From the NCBI GenBank assembly GCA_016793115.1, contig JAEUIN010000277.1:1-45495 (forward strand): a DNA stretch of 45,495 nucleotides. The letters run 5' to 3'. Each line of letters starts with the position of its first letter. Within the stretch, counting starts at the first letter, position 1. The translations under genes and the position numbers were made by a program. This stretch comes from Planctomycetaceae bacterium (GTDB lineage Bacteria > Planctomycetota > Planctomycetia > Pirellulales > PNKZ01). Positions 26,024 to 35,724 of this stretch are shown piece by piece. The notes below the pieces were generated by a model, which saw only the letters and a program-made list of their open reading frames with translations, was not told the DNA's origin and did not search any database.

Positions 26024-26470
26024 TTAGCTTTCTGCGGCGCTCAGTGCGTGCCCCGCGGTCCCCGCTTCGGAAATGTTGCGGAAGTCCCCACGCAGCGCCT
26101 TGAGGGCATAACGCTCGTAGTCGATTTCATTGGCCGTACGAAATCCCATACGGCGCAACACCGGCAGCGGGGGGCACCACCCTTGCACCGCATGTTGCAG
26201 CAGGAATGCGGCCACTAAGACCGGCAGCGCAAACCACTTCTTGTTGACCGTCACGCCGAGCGTCATGCCGACGAGCGTCGCCGTCGCCGCGTTCGTCTCG
26301 AGCATGCGCTCGATGTCCCATTCTTCGTCGAGTTCCGCGAGCCGCCGTGAGATCGCAACCGTGCCGCCCGCGGCGTAGTAGGCGATGTTATTCTCCGTTT
26401 TCCGCCGGATCGAGGCGTTGATGCACGAATCGGTGTTCATCGGTACGCGGTTGCGAGTGGTGGCGACCAT
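26024..26470 (-). CDS. DUF2892-type small membrane protein
   Basis: A 148-residue protein with two adjacent hydrophobic helices (about residues 65-80 and 82-98) followed by QGWCPPLPVLRRMGFRT and EIDYERYALKALRGDF, the signature of the DUF2892/YgaP-like inner-membrane family. In some members this module is fused to a rhodanese domain; here it stands alone, with a polar N-terminal extension of about 50 residues. Function is unknown. AGGGAGA lies 8-14 bases before the ATG. The gene is divergent from purC. Confidence 0.8.
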   Translation of the reverse strand: MVATTRNRVPMNTDSCINASIRRKTENNIAYYAAGGTVAISRRLAELDEEWDIERMLETNAATATLVGMTLGVTVNKKWFALPVLVAAFLLQHAVQGWCPPLPVLRRMGFRTANEIDYERYALKALRGDFRNISEAGTAGHALSAAES

Positions 26471-26658
26471 GGTGTCTTTCTCCCTTCATAGCGGCGCACG
26501 GCACGCACAACAGTCGAGTCTCCCGCTCATGAAATCAGCAAACAAAATGCCGGCTCGCAACTGACTTCTCGCGGCAATGAATCGCACTCCCGCGCTGGTC
26601 TCCGATCGTCCAAGCGTCTCGCTTGTTGATCACGCGGCCCCCCGCCCCGGGCCGAGTT

Positions 26659-26667
26659 TGGTATACT
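26659..26667 (+). promoter_or_regulatory. extended -10 promoter element of purC
   Basis: TGGTATACT fits an extended -10 box (TGn-TATAAT-like) about 40 bases before the purC start. No -35 box is recognisable upstream. Confidence 0.4.
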
Positions 26668-26708
26668 GCCGCTTCGGTTTCTCTTCCGCTCCGGTGTGAG
26701 TCGCATCC

Positions 26709-27599
26709 ATGTCATCGGTCGTTCTCGAATCATCGATTTCCGGTGTCCCCGTTCGTCGCGGCAAGGTTCGCGACGTCTACGACCTGGGCGATCGCCTGCT
26801 GCTCGTCGCCAGCGACCGGATCAGTGCGTTCGATTGGATCTTGCCGACCGGCATTCCCGATAAGGGCCGCGTGCTCACTCAGATCAGCGCGTTCTGGTTT
26901 GAGCTGCTCGGCGGCTCACACCACTTGCTCTCGCTCGATCCGGCCGACGCGAACTTGCCGGCCGGCACCGATCTCGAAGCCCTCGCCGGACGTAGCATGG
27001 TCGTCCGCAAGACGAGCGTCGTGCCGATCGAGTGCGTCGTGCGCGGGTTCTTGGCCGGCAGCGGCTGGAAAGAATACCGGCAGTCGCACACCGTCTGCGG
27101 CATTCAGTTGCCGTCGGGCCTGATCGAAAGCGATCGCCTGCCGGAGCCGATCTTCACTCCGGCCACGAAAGCCGAAACCGGACACGACGAGAACATTTCT
27201 TTTCAACAAATGTGCGAACTCGTCGGCACGCAAACCGCCGACGAACTCCGCCGCCGCAGCTTGAGCGTCTACTTGCGCGGCGCGGAGTATGCGCTGGCCC
27301 GCGGCATTCTCATCGCCGACACGAAATTCGAGTGGGGCAAGACCGACGACGGCGAGTTGATCCTAATCGATGAAGTGCTGACGCCCGACAGCTCGCGCTT
27401 TTGGCCGGTCGATCAATACGAGCCGGGCCGCTCGCCGCCGAGCTACGACAAGCAATTCGTCCGCAATTGGCTCGAAGCCTGCGGCTGGGACAAAAACAGC
27501 CCGCCGCCGGAGTTGCCCGCCGACGTCGTCGCGAAGACGCGCGAGAAATACATCGAAGCCTACGAGCGTCTGACCGGCCGCGAATTCGCTTGGAAATAG
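26709..27599 (+). CDS. purC: Phosphoribosylaminoimidazole-succinocarboxamide synthase (SAICAR synthetase)
   Basis: A 296-residue enzyme of purine biosynthesis that joins aspartate to CAIR using ATP. Characteristic segments are GKVRDVYDLGDRLLLVASDR near the N terminus (ATP site), AFDWILPTGIPDKG, and LIDEVLTPDSSRFWP in the C-terminal half. It is the longer form of about 300 residues, rather than the roughly 240-residue form of many bacteria. It starts at ATG 26709. AroC follows on the same strand after 155 bases; the two may be co-transcribed but are not functionally linked. Confidence 0.96.
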   Translation: MSSVVLESSISGVPVRRGKVRDVYDLGDRLLLVASDRISAFDWILPTGIPDKGRVLTQISAFWFELLGGSHHLLSLDPADANLPAGTDLEALAGRSMVVRKTSVVPIECVVRGFLAGSGWKEYRQSHTVCGIQLPSGLIESDRLPEPIFTPATKAETGHDENISFQQMCELVGTQTADELRRRSLSVYLRGAEYALARGILIADTKFEWGKTDDGELILIDEVLTPDSSRFWPVDQYEPGRSPPSYDKQFVRNWLEACGWDKNSPPPELPADVVAKTREKYIEAYERLTGREFAWK

Positions 27600-27754
27600 G
27601 CCGTGAAACCGCCGCCGGCAGCGCTTTCGCCGCAGGCAATCGACCTACCGTCGTCGGCGAGCCGCAATTAGAATAGACGGGCTATGAAGTCTCCGCGCGG
27701 CCGCATCTGGGGCCGTGCGTTCCCGTTTGCCACGTTACGAGCCCGAGCCCGCCG

Positions 27755-28894
27755 ATGTTGCGTTACTGGACGGCCGGAGAAAGCCACGGCAAGGCGCTGA
27801 TCGCCTTGGTCGACGGCTTCCCCGCCGGCGTCGAAATCCGAACCGAAGAAATCGACCGCGAACTCGCGCGTCGCCAAGGCGGCTACGGTCGCGGCGGCCG
27901 GCAGCGCATCGAAACCGATCGCGTCGACGTGAAGACCGGCATCTGGCAAGGCAAGTCGATCGGCAGCCCGGTGGCGCTCGAAGTCGTCAACAAAGACTAC
28001 AAGCTCGAGCGGCTCGGCGACCTGGAGCGTCCGCGTCCCGGCCACGGCGATCTCACAGGCGCGATTAAATACCTCGGCTCGATTCGCGGCATTCTCGAAC
28101 GCGCGAGCGCCCGCGAGACCACGGTCCGCGTCGCCGCCGGTGCGCTGGCCAAGCAGTTGCTCCGCGAGTTCGGCATCGAGGTGTTCGGCTACACGCTCGA
28201 ACTCGGCGGCATCCGTCTGGAGCCCCGGCCCGGCACGCTCGCCGAGCAACGCGCGCTGCGCGACGCCAGCGATATTTACTCGCTCGCTCCGGCGAAAGAT
28301 CAAGCCGTGAAAGACCTGATCGATCAGGTCGGCAAGGAGGGCGACACCCTCGGCGGCGTTTTGGAGATTCGCGTCGAAGGGCTCCCCTTCGGCCTCGGCA
28401 CGCACGCGCAGTGGGATCGCAAGCTCGACGGCAGAATCGCTCAGGCCGTCATGGCGGTGCAAGCGATCAAAGGCGTGGAGATCGGCATGGGCTTCGAAGC
28501 GGCCCGCCGCCGCGGTTCGGAAGTTCACGACCCGATTCACTACGACGCCGCGCTCAAAGACACGCCGGCGCTCGGCTTCACCCGTCCCACGAACAACGCA
28601 GGCGGCCTCGAAGCCGGCATGACCAACGGCCAACCGCTCGTCGTGCGGGCCGCCAAGAAGCCGATCAGCACGCTCCGCAAAGCGCTCGACAGCGTGAATT
28701 TGGCGACGAAGGAAACCGAAGCCGCGAACTACGAACGCAGCGACGTCTGCGCCGTGCCGGCGGCAGGCGTGATTCTGGAAAACGTCGTAGCGTTCGAAGT
28801 CGCGACGGCGTTCTGCGACAAGTTCGGCAACGACAGCCTGGGTGAGATGAAGTCGCGTTACGATCTGTTTCTGAAGATGGCTCGCGAGCGGTAG
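27755..28894 (+). CDS. aroC: Chorismate synthase
   Basis: A 379-residue enzyme making chorismate from EPSP, the last step of the shikimate pathway; it needs reduced FMN. The N-terminal TAGESHGKALIALVDGFPAG, the central GHGDLTGAIKYLGSIRGILERAS and the later THAQWDRKLDGRIAQAVMAV and NNAGGLEAGMTNGQP segments are classic. Length is normal, with no anomalies. There is no clear Shine-Dalgarno sequence before the ATG. TAGAAT at 27669-27674 could be a -10 box for a separate transcript. Confidence 0.96.
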   Translation: MLRYWTAGESHGKALIALVDGFPAGVEIRTEEIDRELARRQGGYGRGGRQRIETDRVDVKTGIWQGKSIGSPVALEVVNKDYKLERLGDLERPRPGHGDLTGAIKYLGSIRGILERASARETTVRVAAGALAKQLLREFGIEVFGYTLELGGIRLEPRPGTLAEQRALRDASDIYSLAPAKDQAVKDLIDQVGKEGDTLGGVLEIRVEGLPFGLGTHAQWDRKLDGRIAQAVMAVQAIKGVEIGMGFEAARRRGSEVHDPIHYDAALKDTPALGFTRPTNNAGGLEAGMTNGQPLVVRAAKKPISTLRKALDSVNLATKETEAANYERSDVCAVPAAGVILENVVAFEVATAFCDKFGNDSLGEMKSRYDLFLKMARER

Positions 28895-28946
28895 AGATTC
28901 GACGGAACGACCGATCACTTCGCAAGGACGCGGAGGCTAACCACTC

Positions 28947-30266
28947 ATGCATGAAACGCAGCGCCGCGCGATGCTTCGCGCGCTGTTCTTTTTCGCGTGC
29001 GTGTGCCCGACGGTCGCCGTCGGCCTGTGGGCCTACGGCTTGCGGACCGACGCCTATCGAGAAAGCTGGGAGCGAGAACTCTCGGAAGCCCTCGGCATGC
29101 GCACCGCATGCGAAGCCGTGGCCCTGCCGCAACCCGGCCTCGTCTCGTTCAACCGACTCCGCTGCTACGATCCGGAGACCGACGCGCTCGTGCTCGAGTG
29201 CGGCCGCCTGGAAGGGGAAGCCGTCGCCGACGGCTTGCTCTTGGCCGCGGTCGATTGCGAAATCCACGCCGCCCACGGCGCGAAACTTTTCACGGCCGTC
29301 GAACGCCGGCTAAAGCGCGAATTGCCGGGAATCGGACCGCGCATTTCCTTCAAAGCGGCCCGCTTGGCTTGGCATGCCGGCGGCCCGCCGCAAACGCTCG
29401 ACGACTTCGAAGCGCTGTTGGAGCCGACCGATTCCGCGCAACAGTTGCTCGTCAACTTCCGCGCCGTCGGCGCGGCGAGCGACGAACCGGCGTCGATGCG
29501 GATCGCCCGCAGCACGGCCTCCGCCGCGCCGGAGACGATCGTCGAACTCGACAGCGGCGCAGGCCCGCTGCCGTGTTCGATCTTCGCACCGCTCGTTCCC
29601 TTCGCGGCGGATTTCGGCGACGCGGCTCAATGGAGCGGACGGATCAAACTGAAGCACGCCGCCGCCGGCTGGGAAGGAATGCTCAGCGGCACCATCGACG
29701 ACGTCGATCTGCAGAGGTTTCTAGCCGCTCACGGTTCGCCGCCTCTTTGGGGCGCGGCCGATCTCTCGGTTCACTGGGCGGAGTTCGCCGCGGGGCGCGT
29801 CGTGCGGATGCGCGGCAGCGTCGAGGCCGGACCGGGACAAATCGGCCGCGAACTTGCCGCCGCCGGGGTCGTGCAACTCGGGCTCGGCGACCCGCAAGCC
29901 GGGCTCGCCGACGAACCGGCGCTGCGCTTCGACCGGCTGGAATTCGATTTCTCGATCGACGCCGGGGGACTGGCGCTGCGTCCGCGAAACGCGACTCGCC
30001 ACGACGCTCTGCTGTGGCACGGCGATCAGGTGTACTGGCATGCGCCGCGCGTCACGGCGCAACCGCTCGCCAATCTGTTGCGCACGCTGTCGCCTAATCG
30101 CGAACTCTTGGTACCGCTCGGGCCGAGCGTCGCCGGACTGATCGACGTGTTGCCGTTGCCTGCGGCAAGCCCCGCGAAGCCGGTGCTCGAAGCGAATCAA
30201 AACGCTCTGCCGCAACCGCGGCTGCGCTTGCGCGGCGCCGCGCCGGACGAATCACAAATTCGTTAG
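28947..30266 (+). CDS. Membrane-anchored protein of unknown function
   Basis: A 439-residue protein with one N-terminal membrane helix (about residues 10-31) and a large extracytoplasmic part rich in Ala, Glu, Arg and Leu. Repeating short beta-like segments suggest a long beta-rich fold in the style of AsmA-like envelope proteins, but no motif confirms this. It starts 52 bases after aroC and ends 10 bases before the convergent CcsBA gene. I do not assign a function. Confidence 0.7.
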   Translation: MHETQRRAMLRALFFFACVCPTVAVGLWAYGLRTDAYRESWERELSEALGMRTACEAVALPQPGLVSFNRLRCYDPETDALVLECGRLEGEAVADGLLLAAVDCEIHAAHGAKLFTAVERRLKRELPGIGPRISFKAARLAWHAGGPPQTLDDFEALLEPTDSAQQLLVNFRAVGAASDEPASMRIARSTASAAPETIVELDSGAGPLPCSIFAPLVPFAADFGDAAQWSGRIKLKHAAAGWEGMLSGTIDDVDLQRFLAAHGSPPLWGAADLSVHWAEFAAGRVVRMRGSVEAGPGQIGRELAAAGVVQLGLGDPQAGLADEPALRFDRLEFDFSIDAGGLALRPRNATRHDALLWHGDQVYWHAPRVTAQPLANLLRTLSPNRELLVPLGPSVAGLIDVLPLPAASPAKPVLEANQNALPQPRLRLRGAAPDESQIR

Positions 30267-30276
30267 GACGTCGCGG

Positions 30277-33200
30277 CTACGCGGCTTCGAGCTTGTCGCG
30301 GCTCCACCAGGCCTGCTTCGGCAGCAAGCCGAGCACGATCGTGACGAGCGAACTCACGACGAAGAACGTGAGGAACATGCGGAGTTCCTTGCTGAACCCG
30401 TAGGCATGGAGCCCGACGCCGAGTTGATTGACACCGAACCACGACCAACTCGTCGTGATGTTGCCGGCGACGGCGAGCACCGCCAGCCCGCGTTCGCGAA
30501 TCATACCGTCCCAGCGGGCGTGCAGCAGCAGCGCGTTCCAGAGCACGATGATCAGCGCTCCGTTCTCCTTGGGGTCCCAACCCCAGAAGCGGCCCCACGA
30601 ATCGTCGGCCCAGAGCCCGCCGAGCACCGTGCCGATGAAGCTCAAGAAAAGCGCGAAGCAGACGATGCCGTAGATCATACGCGTGATGTCTTTGCCGGTC
30701 TCGCGCGTGAGCGACGGAGTCGCGACGCCGAGCAAGATGTAGATCATGCCGAGCAGCCCGGCGAGGTAGGTCGCCGAATAACCGGCCGTAATGCAGACGA
30801 CGTGCGTCGTCAGCCAGAATTGCGTGTCGAGCACGGCCTGTAAGGCCTCGATCGTGTCGCCCTGCCGGGTCAGCAAGAAGGCGATCTGCAGCGATCCGTA
30901 ACCGCTCACGGCCGCGATGATGTTGCCGATGCCGTTGCGATAGACGCTCTCCAACAGCAACATCATGAACACGGCCACCCAACCGATGAACAGCGCCGAC
31001 GAATAAAGATTCACGACCGGCGGCCGCTCAGTGACGTACATCCGCAGGATATAGGCCGCGGTATGCACGACGAACGTCGCCGCGATCAGCCACCACGCGG
31101 TGCGATTCAGCGGCTTCGACCAGCCGAGCCACGACGCCGCGGCGACGATCGCTCCCGTCAGGTAAATATAGGAACACCAGAAGAACGGCTCCCACCGCAG
31201 CAAAAACGTCTCCTGCACGGTCCGCCGCCGGTCGTATCCCGCAGGCGGGTTCGCGGACAGAAAGGCGTCGTAGTCGGCGACCGCGGCGTTGAACTTCGCG
31301 GCGTCGCCGGAGCGGTAGGCGTCGAACACGGCCGACACCTTGGCGGCGGCCGGCGGCGCGGCTTTCCCTTGTTCGCGATCGACTACGAGTCGGTGATACT
31401 TCAGCGCCCCTTCGGCCCACCGTCCGAGTCGCTGCAACGTCTGCGGGTCGACGTCCTTGCTCTGGGCCACTTCCTGCATCCGCTGCATCATCATGCCGAA
31501 GCGTTCATTGAGCAGATCGGCGTCGCCGCGATGGGCGGGATCGTTCACGAAACGGCGCAGATTCGTTTCGACGAGCGTTTCCCACTTGTCGGCATCGACG
31601 GGCGTCGCCAGCGCCGGCTTGCGGCTCATTTCGCCGACCGAAGACAAATTGCTCATGAGTTCCAAGAGCCGCAACGACGCGTCGCCCAAGCGCTCCTCAA
31701 AGGCTTCCGGGCGCGCCGCGTCGGGCGTGCCGACCGTGAGCATCTTCGCCGGGTCGTTGAAGGCGAACGTCAGCAGTCGGTAGGCCGACACGCGATCTTC
31801 CAACTCGCCCAGCTCGCGCTCGAACGGGCCCGTCTCTCCCTTCTTGAGCTTCTCCCGCGCCAAGCCGATCTGAAACTCCAACTCGGTTTGCTCGCGACCT
31901 TCTCCGTCGCGCGCACCCGGGTGCCGCTTGCCGGTGATCTGGTTCCACGAGTAGCAGAGCCCTTCCTCGCGCTCGATGCCGAGCACCTTCACGAGGTCGT
32001 CGTTCTCGATGCGAAACACCTTGTAGTCGTTCGCCTGCGGGCTCTCCGTCATCACGTCGAGCAGCCAGCGAATCGCCGGCTTCGAGCGCTCGTCCTTGTC
32101 CGAGGGGTCGAACTTAAACGTTTGCTTGTGCGAAAAATACGAGAGCGTGCTGCGGGCCAGCGCGTCGTAAGGCTTCACGCGGGCGTCGGCCGCGAGCGGC
32201 AATTTGGCGAACGCCGCCAAGTCCATGCCGCGCTCGTCGACCTTCATCGGCTTCGCCGCATAACACATAAACGCCGCGACGACGACGCACACGGCGACCG
32301 GCAATGCCCAAGGCCGCGTCGGCTTCGCAGGCGGCGCCGCTTCCGCCGGCTCGCCTCGTTCGCGGCGGGCCTTCTTGCCGCTCTTTGCGCCGCTCGATTC
32401 ATGAGCCGCGACCACGACCGGCAGGCCGGCGGCCCCGTCCGCAGTTTGCCGCCGCTTCAAGAAGCGCAGCAACACGCCGCCGAATTGCGCCAACATGCCC
32501 ACGCCGACGATCATGCACGACACGTACGGCAGCATCCAGCCGGCGTTGTCGACCACCTGCAGCGTCGTCACGCGCTCGCCTTCGATCTCGTGGTAGCCGC
32601 TCTGGTAAAACGTCTCCCCCGAAAACCGCATCGGGTTGTTCATCTTGATCAATTCTTCGCGGTCGATGTTGTTCACCGGATCGACGACGCGCACCAGCGA
32701 CGAGTAGTTTTTCGGCCGGCTGCTGGCCACGTAGTGATCGGCCCGCACTTCCTTGGCCGTGATCGTGTACGGCTTGTATTCGCGCTGGAAGCGCATTTCG
32801 ATCTCGCACGGCTTGCCGTCGACGTCGGGCAAGCGCTGCGGTGCGCCGAGTCCCACGGCCGCGAGATACACGCCCAAACTCTTGCCGCCGTTTTTCTTGT
32901 CGAGCACTTCGATGAACGCTGCCGGCAGATCGACCGTGCCGCTGCTGCTCGCTCCCTTGCTCGGTTCCAACACTTCGATCGTGCGGCTCAGGCCGGCGCC
33001 CGCCGTGGCCTTGGTCGGCTCAAACGGCCCCTTGCGCCGCACGTTCGCGTTTTGCACATATTCGACGATCTTCAAGTCGTACGGCAGTTGCTCGTCGCTG
33101 ATCGTACTCCCCACGGTGAGCAACCGCTTGGGGATCGTCGTCACTTGGTCGTCCTTGTCGCCGGGACGGATGATCGCCAGTTCCGGGCTGCGGACGTCCT

Positions 33201-34185
33201 GAATCCAATTCATGCTTCGCCCTTCGGGAATCGTCATCTGCGATTCCTTGTGGAGCGTGCCGACGAGCACTTCGTAGAAGAACATCAGGCCGATGCCGCC
33301 GTGCAGCAGCACGATTCCGGCCCGCTTCTTAAACACCATGACGCAGCCGGCCAACAGCACCAAACCGGCCAAGCCGCCTTTGAGCAATTGCCACAAGATG
33401 CGCATCGACTCCGGGCCGATCAGCGCGTCTTTGTACGTGGTCGAGTAATACAGCGCGTAGACCACGGCGGCGATACAGGCGGCCGCGCTCAGGCTCGCCG
33501 CGATGCGCTCGAGCTTGCGCGTGCGATCCAGCTTCGTCGCCAAGAAGCCGAGCCCGAAGCCGGTCGCCGCCACTCCGGTAAGAATCAGCTTCCACAGCGT
33601 CCCCCAGCCGATCACGGCCTCGCCGAGCACGCCCCCTTCGCTCGAACCGCTCTGCACCGCCGCATAGGTGGCCAAGCAGCCCAGAGCGATCACTCCCACG
33701 CCGGCCCACAAGCGCGCGCCGCGGGCCTGCACCGTGAACCGCACGGTGTGCGCGGCCACGAGATTGATCGCCATCAAGAGGCCGATCAGCCAGCCGCGCG
33801 GAAACCAGAACGTCAACTCGGTCTTCGGCGGCGTGCCGAGAAACGACGGCCACAACAGATCGATGCAGAAATACTGCACCGGAATCTCGACGAACATCTC
33901 CTTCACCATCGCCGCCGGGGCGACGTACGGGAATTGATCGCGGATGAAGTTGCGCTCGTCGATCCGGAACCACTGCTCGATCACCACCCACACGTCGACT
34001 TCCTTCTGCGCCAGCGTGCCGGCGAACACGAGGAAGATCGACATCGCGAACAAAGCCACGGTGAGCTTGAGCGAAGCCAGCGGCCGCAAAATGCGAAACG
34101 CCAAGGGCTCCGCCTTCGCTTTCGTCGTGCGCATCGCGGCGGCGTCGGCGAGCGGTTTCTCGGTCAGAGCCAAATTCCACGACAT
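30277..34185 (-). CDS. CcsBA: fused ResB-CcsA cytochrome c synthase with large middle domain
   Basis: A 1302-residue system-II cytochrome c maturation protein that attaches heme to apocytochromes at the outer face of the membrane. The N-terminal part is ResB/CcsB-like, with LKLTVALFAMSIFLVFAGTL as first helix and the late NNPMRFSGETFYQSGYHE motif. The C-terminal part is CcsA-like, with the heme-handling WWD motif WGRFWGWDPKENGAL (near residue 1195) and flanking histidines. Between them lies an insert of over 300 residues that starts with a helix and the segment RVKPYDALARSTL, also known from other fused CcsBA proteins. The ATG at 34185 is chosen; the frame runs further upstream but overlaps the lipoprotein gene. 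Cytochrome genes are not in the window. Confidence 0.93.
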   Translation of the reverse strand: MSWNLALTEKPLADAAAMRTTKAKAEPLAFRILRPLASLKLTVALFAMSIFLVFAGTLAQKEVDVWVVIEQWFRIDERNFIRDQFPYVAPAAMVKEMFVEIPVQYFCIDLLWPSFLGTPPKTELTFWFPRGWLIGLLMAINLVAAHTVRFTVQARGARLWAGVGVIALGCLATYAAVQSGSSEGGVLGEAVIGWGTLWKLILTGVAATGFGLGFLATKLDRTRKLERIAASLSAAACIAAVVYALYYSTTYKDALIGPESMRILWQLLKGGLAGLVLLAGCVMVFKKRAGIVLLHGGIGLMFFYEVLVGTLHKESQMTIPEGRSMNWIQDVRSPELAIIRPGDKDDQVTTIPKRLLTVGSTISDEQLPYDLKIVEYVQNANVRRKGPFEPTKATAGAGLSRTIEVLEPSKGASSSGTVDLPAAFIEVLDKKNGGKSLGVYLAAVGLGAPQRLPDVDGKPCEIEMRFQREYKPYTITAKEVRADHYVASSRPKNYSSLVRVVDPVNNIDREELIKMNNPMRFSGETFYQSGYHEIEGERVTTLQVVDNAGWMLPYVSCMIVGVGMLAQFGGVLLRFLKRRQTADGAAGLPVVVAAHESSGAKSGKKARRERGEPAEAAPPAKPTRPWALPVAVCVVVAAFMCYAAKPMKVDERGMDLAAFAKLPLAADARVKPYDALARSTLSYFSHKQTFKFDPSDKDERSKPAIRWLLDVMTESPQANDYKVFRIENDDLVKVLGIEREEGLCYSWNQITGKRHPGARDGEGREQTELEFQIGLAREKLKKGETGPFERELGELEDRVSAYRLLTFAFNDPAKMLTVGTPDAARPEAFEERLGDASLRLLELMSNLSSVGEMSRKPALATPVDADKWETLVETNLRRFVNDPAHRGDADLLNERFGMMMQRMQEVAQSKDVDPQTLQRLGRWAEGALKYHRLVVDREQGKAAPPAAAKVSAVFDAYRSGDAAKFNAAVADYDAFLSANPPAGYDRRRTVQETFLLRWEPFFWCSYIYLTGAIVAAASWLGWSKPLNRTAWWLIAATFVVHTAAYILRMYVTERPPVVNLYSSALFIGWVAVFMMLLLESVYRNGIGNIIAAVSGYGSLQIAFLLTRQGDTIEALQAVLDTQFWLTTHVVCITAGYSATYLAGLLGMIYILLGVATPSLTRETGKDITRMIYGIVCFALFLSFIGTVLGGLWADDSWGRFWGWDPKENGALIIVLWNALLLHARWDGMIRERGLAVLAVAGNITTSWSWFGVNQLGVGLHAYGFSKELRMFLTFFVVSSLVTIVLGLLPKQAWWSRDKLEAA

Positions 34186-34250
34186 GGCAAAATCTCTCAA
34201 GCGCGCGATAAAGTGCGAACGGATCCGGACCGGCGAACCGGGCGGCGGCT

Positions 34251-35432
34251 CTACTCGACGAACCGAATGGAACTCACGAACTTCGAAAATTGCTCGCGAC
34301 GGCGCTGGGCCAGCGGCGCGTCGCCCTTCATTTTGAAAAACCAATTCATGCCCGAGGCCTGCGGCACCACCACGGCGAACGTCGCTTGCTGCGGACCCGG
34401 GTTGGCCGGGCCGATCAGTTCCACATAGTAGGCTTCGCGGCCGTCGACCTTGAGCTTCGTCTCGGCCGCTTTCATTTGTTCTTCGTCGATCGGCGGCATT
34501 TGCAACTCTTGCACCCGCCACCGATTGATGTTGTCGAGCATGCTGCCGCGGGCTTCGCTCACCGTGACGCGCAACTGCTCGCCGCCGTCGGCGATCGAAA
34601 AGGCCGCGATGACGAACGCCGACGGCGCTCCGGCGCGCCAATCGCTCGGCACTTCGTACTTCAAGCGGGGATCGGTCTGCGCCGCGGCCGGAGCGCCGGC
34701 CCCGTTCGCGCCGCCGATCGGCGGATGGTCGGCCGGCATCCGCGCTCCGGGAGCCAACGGACCGACGCCGCGGAGCGGCCCGGCCCCGCCCATGCCGCCG
34801 GCGAACGGAGGCATCGCCGAGGTCGACGGCGAGTACGTGCCGACCAGTTCAACCCAGGTCGCCGGGCCGGCGGCCGTCGTGATCGTTTGTGCGAGTTTCG
34901 TCGTCTCCTCCGGCGAAAGCTTCGGCAAATTGACCTGCCCGCGCCAGCGGCTGATGTTGCCCACTAAATCCTGCCCGCCGGGAAAACGCGAGATCGCCAA
35001 TTCCGTCGGCGGCGTTTCTTCGTCGAGCAGCAGCGTCACGAACCGGTTGGAATCCCCCGGCCGCTCGCGCCACCCCTTGGGCAAGTCATACTTCGGCTTG
35101 TCCGCTTCGATGCGAATCTTCGTCAGAAACTCTTTCACCGCCGGCGATTGCTTGGCCACGGCCGCGTCGGGCCCCAAGATCTTGAAAAACCAAGTCGTAT
35201 CGCCGTGCGGCAACAGAGCGCCGATCAAGCGTCCCGGCTTCAAATCCGCCGGCGGCTTCGGCGGCTCCGGCTCCGGTTCCAACTCGCGGGCCATGTGCGG
35301 CTCCGTGCGAGTGGCAATCTGTTCCTGTTCGCGACAGCCGGCGGCCAGAGCCGACAACAACGCCGCGGCGAAGACCGATATGACAAGCGGGTTCGGGGCG
35401 GAAACCGAAAGCGGAAAGCGACGGAAAGACAC
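34251..35432 (-). CDS. Lipoprotein with mirrored A-B-B'-A' repeats
   Basis: A 393-residue lipoprotein starting at GTG 35432, with GGAG 8-11 bases upstream. Residues 16-33 form a lipoprotein signal with lipobox LAAGC (C33), followed by a Glu/Pro-rich linker. Two kinds of module then repeat in mirrored order: A (69-113, with TWFFKILG and FLTKIRIE), B (120-205, YDLPKGWRE to WVELVGTY), a Pro/Gly/Met-rich linker (206-265), B' (268-345, YEVPSDWRA to YVELIGPA), and A' (350-393, NWFFKMKG and FVSSIRFVE). No known family is recognised. It lies 65 bases upstream of CcsBA in the same direction, so a role near cytochrome c maturation is possible. Confidence 0.8.
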   Translation of the reverse strand: MSFRRFPLSVSAPNPLVISVFAAALLSALAAGCREQEQIATRTEPHMARELEPEPEPPKPPADLKPGRLIGALLPHGDTTWFFKILGPDAAVAKQSPAVKEFLTKIRIEADKPKYDLPKGWRERPGDSNRFVTLLLDEETPPTELAISRFPGGQDLVGNISRWRGQVNLPKLSPEETTKLAQTITTAAGPATWVELVGTYSPSTSAMPPFAGGMGGAGPLRGVGPLAPGARMPADHPPIGGANGAGAPAAAQTDPRLKYEVPSDWRAGAPSAFVIAAFSIADGGEQLRVTVSEARGSMLDNINRWRVQELQMPPIDEEQMKAAETKLKVDGREAYYVELIGPANPGPQQATFAVVVPQASGMNWFFKMKGDAPLAQRRREQFSKFVSSIRFVE

Positions 35433-35607
35433 GAGAATCTCCGGGGGCGCGACGAATCGGCGGTCGGCGTCGGCGAGCCGTCCCCGACTCGACGAAAACG
35501 TAGCGCTATAACGCAGCGGTTGCCGCAGGCACGTTCGCGAAGCCGGCCGACCCAGGCAGGAGACGGGCCGCCGACCTCGAAAGAGGCGATTTCGAACGCT
35601 CAAACCA

Positions 35608-35637
35608 TTATAGGACGCCCCCCGCAGGTCCGTCGAG
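35608..35637 (-). promoter_or_regulatory. promoter for the lipoprotein-CcsBA unit
   Basis: On the minus strand a perfect TATAAT (35613-35608) follows TCGACG (35637-35632) after 18 bases. The leader to the GTG start would be about 170 bases. Confidence 0.5.
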
Positions 35638-35688
35638 CGGCCGTTTTCGGCCAAATTCGCCGCCGGCAGTTCGGCGGGCCAAGCTGTA

Positions 35689-35718
35689 GGGTGGGTCGAG
35701 CGCAGCGAGGCCCAACCC
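35689..35718. repeat. dispersed hairpin repeat (GGGTGGGTCGAGCG type)
   Basis: An imperfect inverted repeat with GGGTGGGTC and GGCCCAACCC arms, placed 6 bases after the OmpA-like stop. From general knowledge, elements of this form are widespread in planctomycete and other GC-rich genomes. It may also help end the OmpA transcript. Confidence 0.5.
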
Positions 35719-35724
35719 GCGGCT

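Noticed and set aside
31063..34428. Plus-strand open frame of over 1100 codons opposite CcsBA
   Set aside because: Its translation is rich in Arg/His/Gln without domains, while the minus strand encodes clear ResB and CcsA motifs. It is a high-GC antisense artefact.
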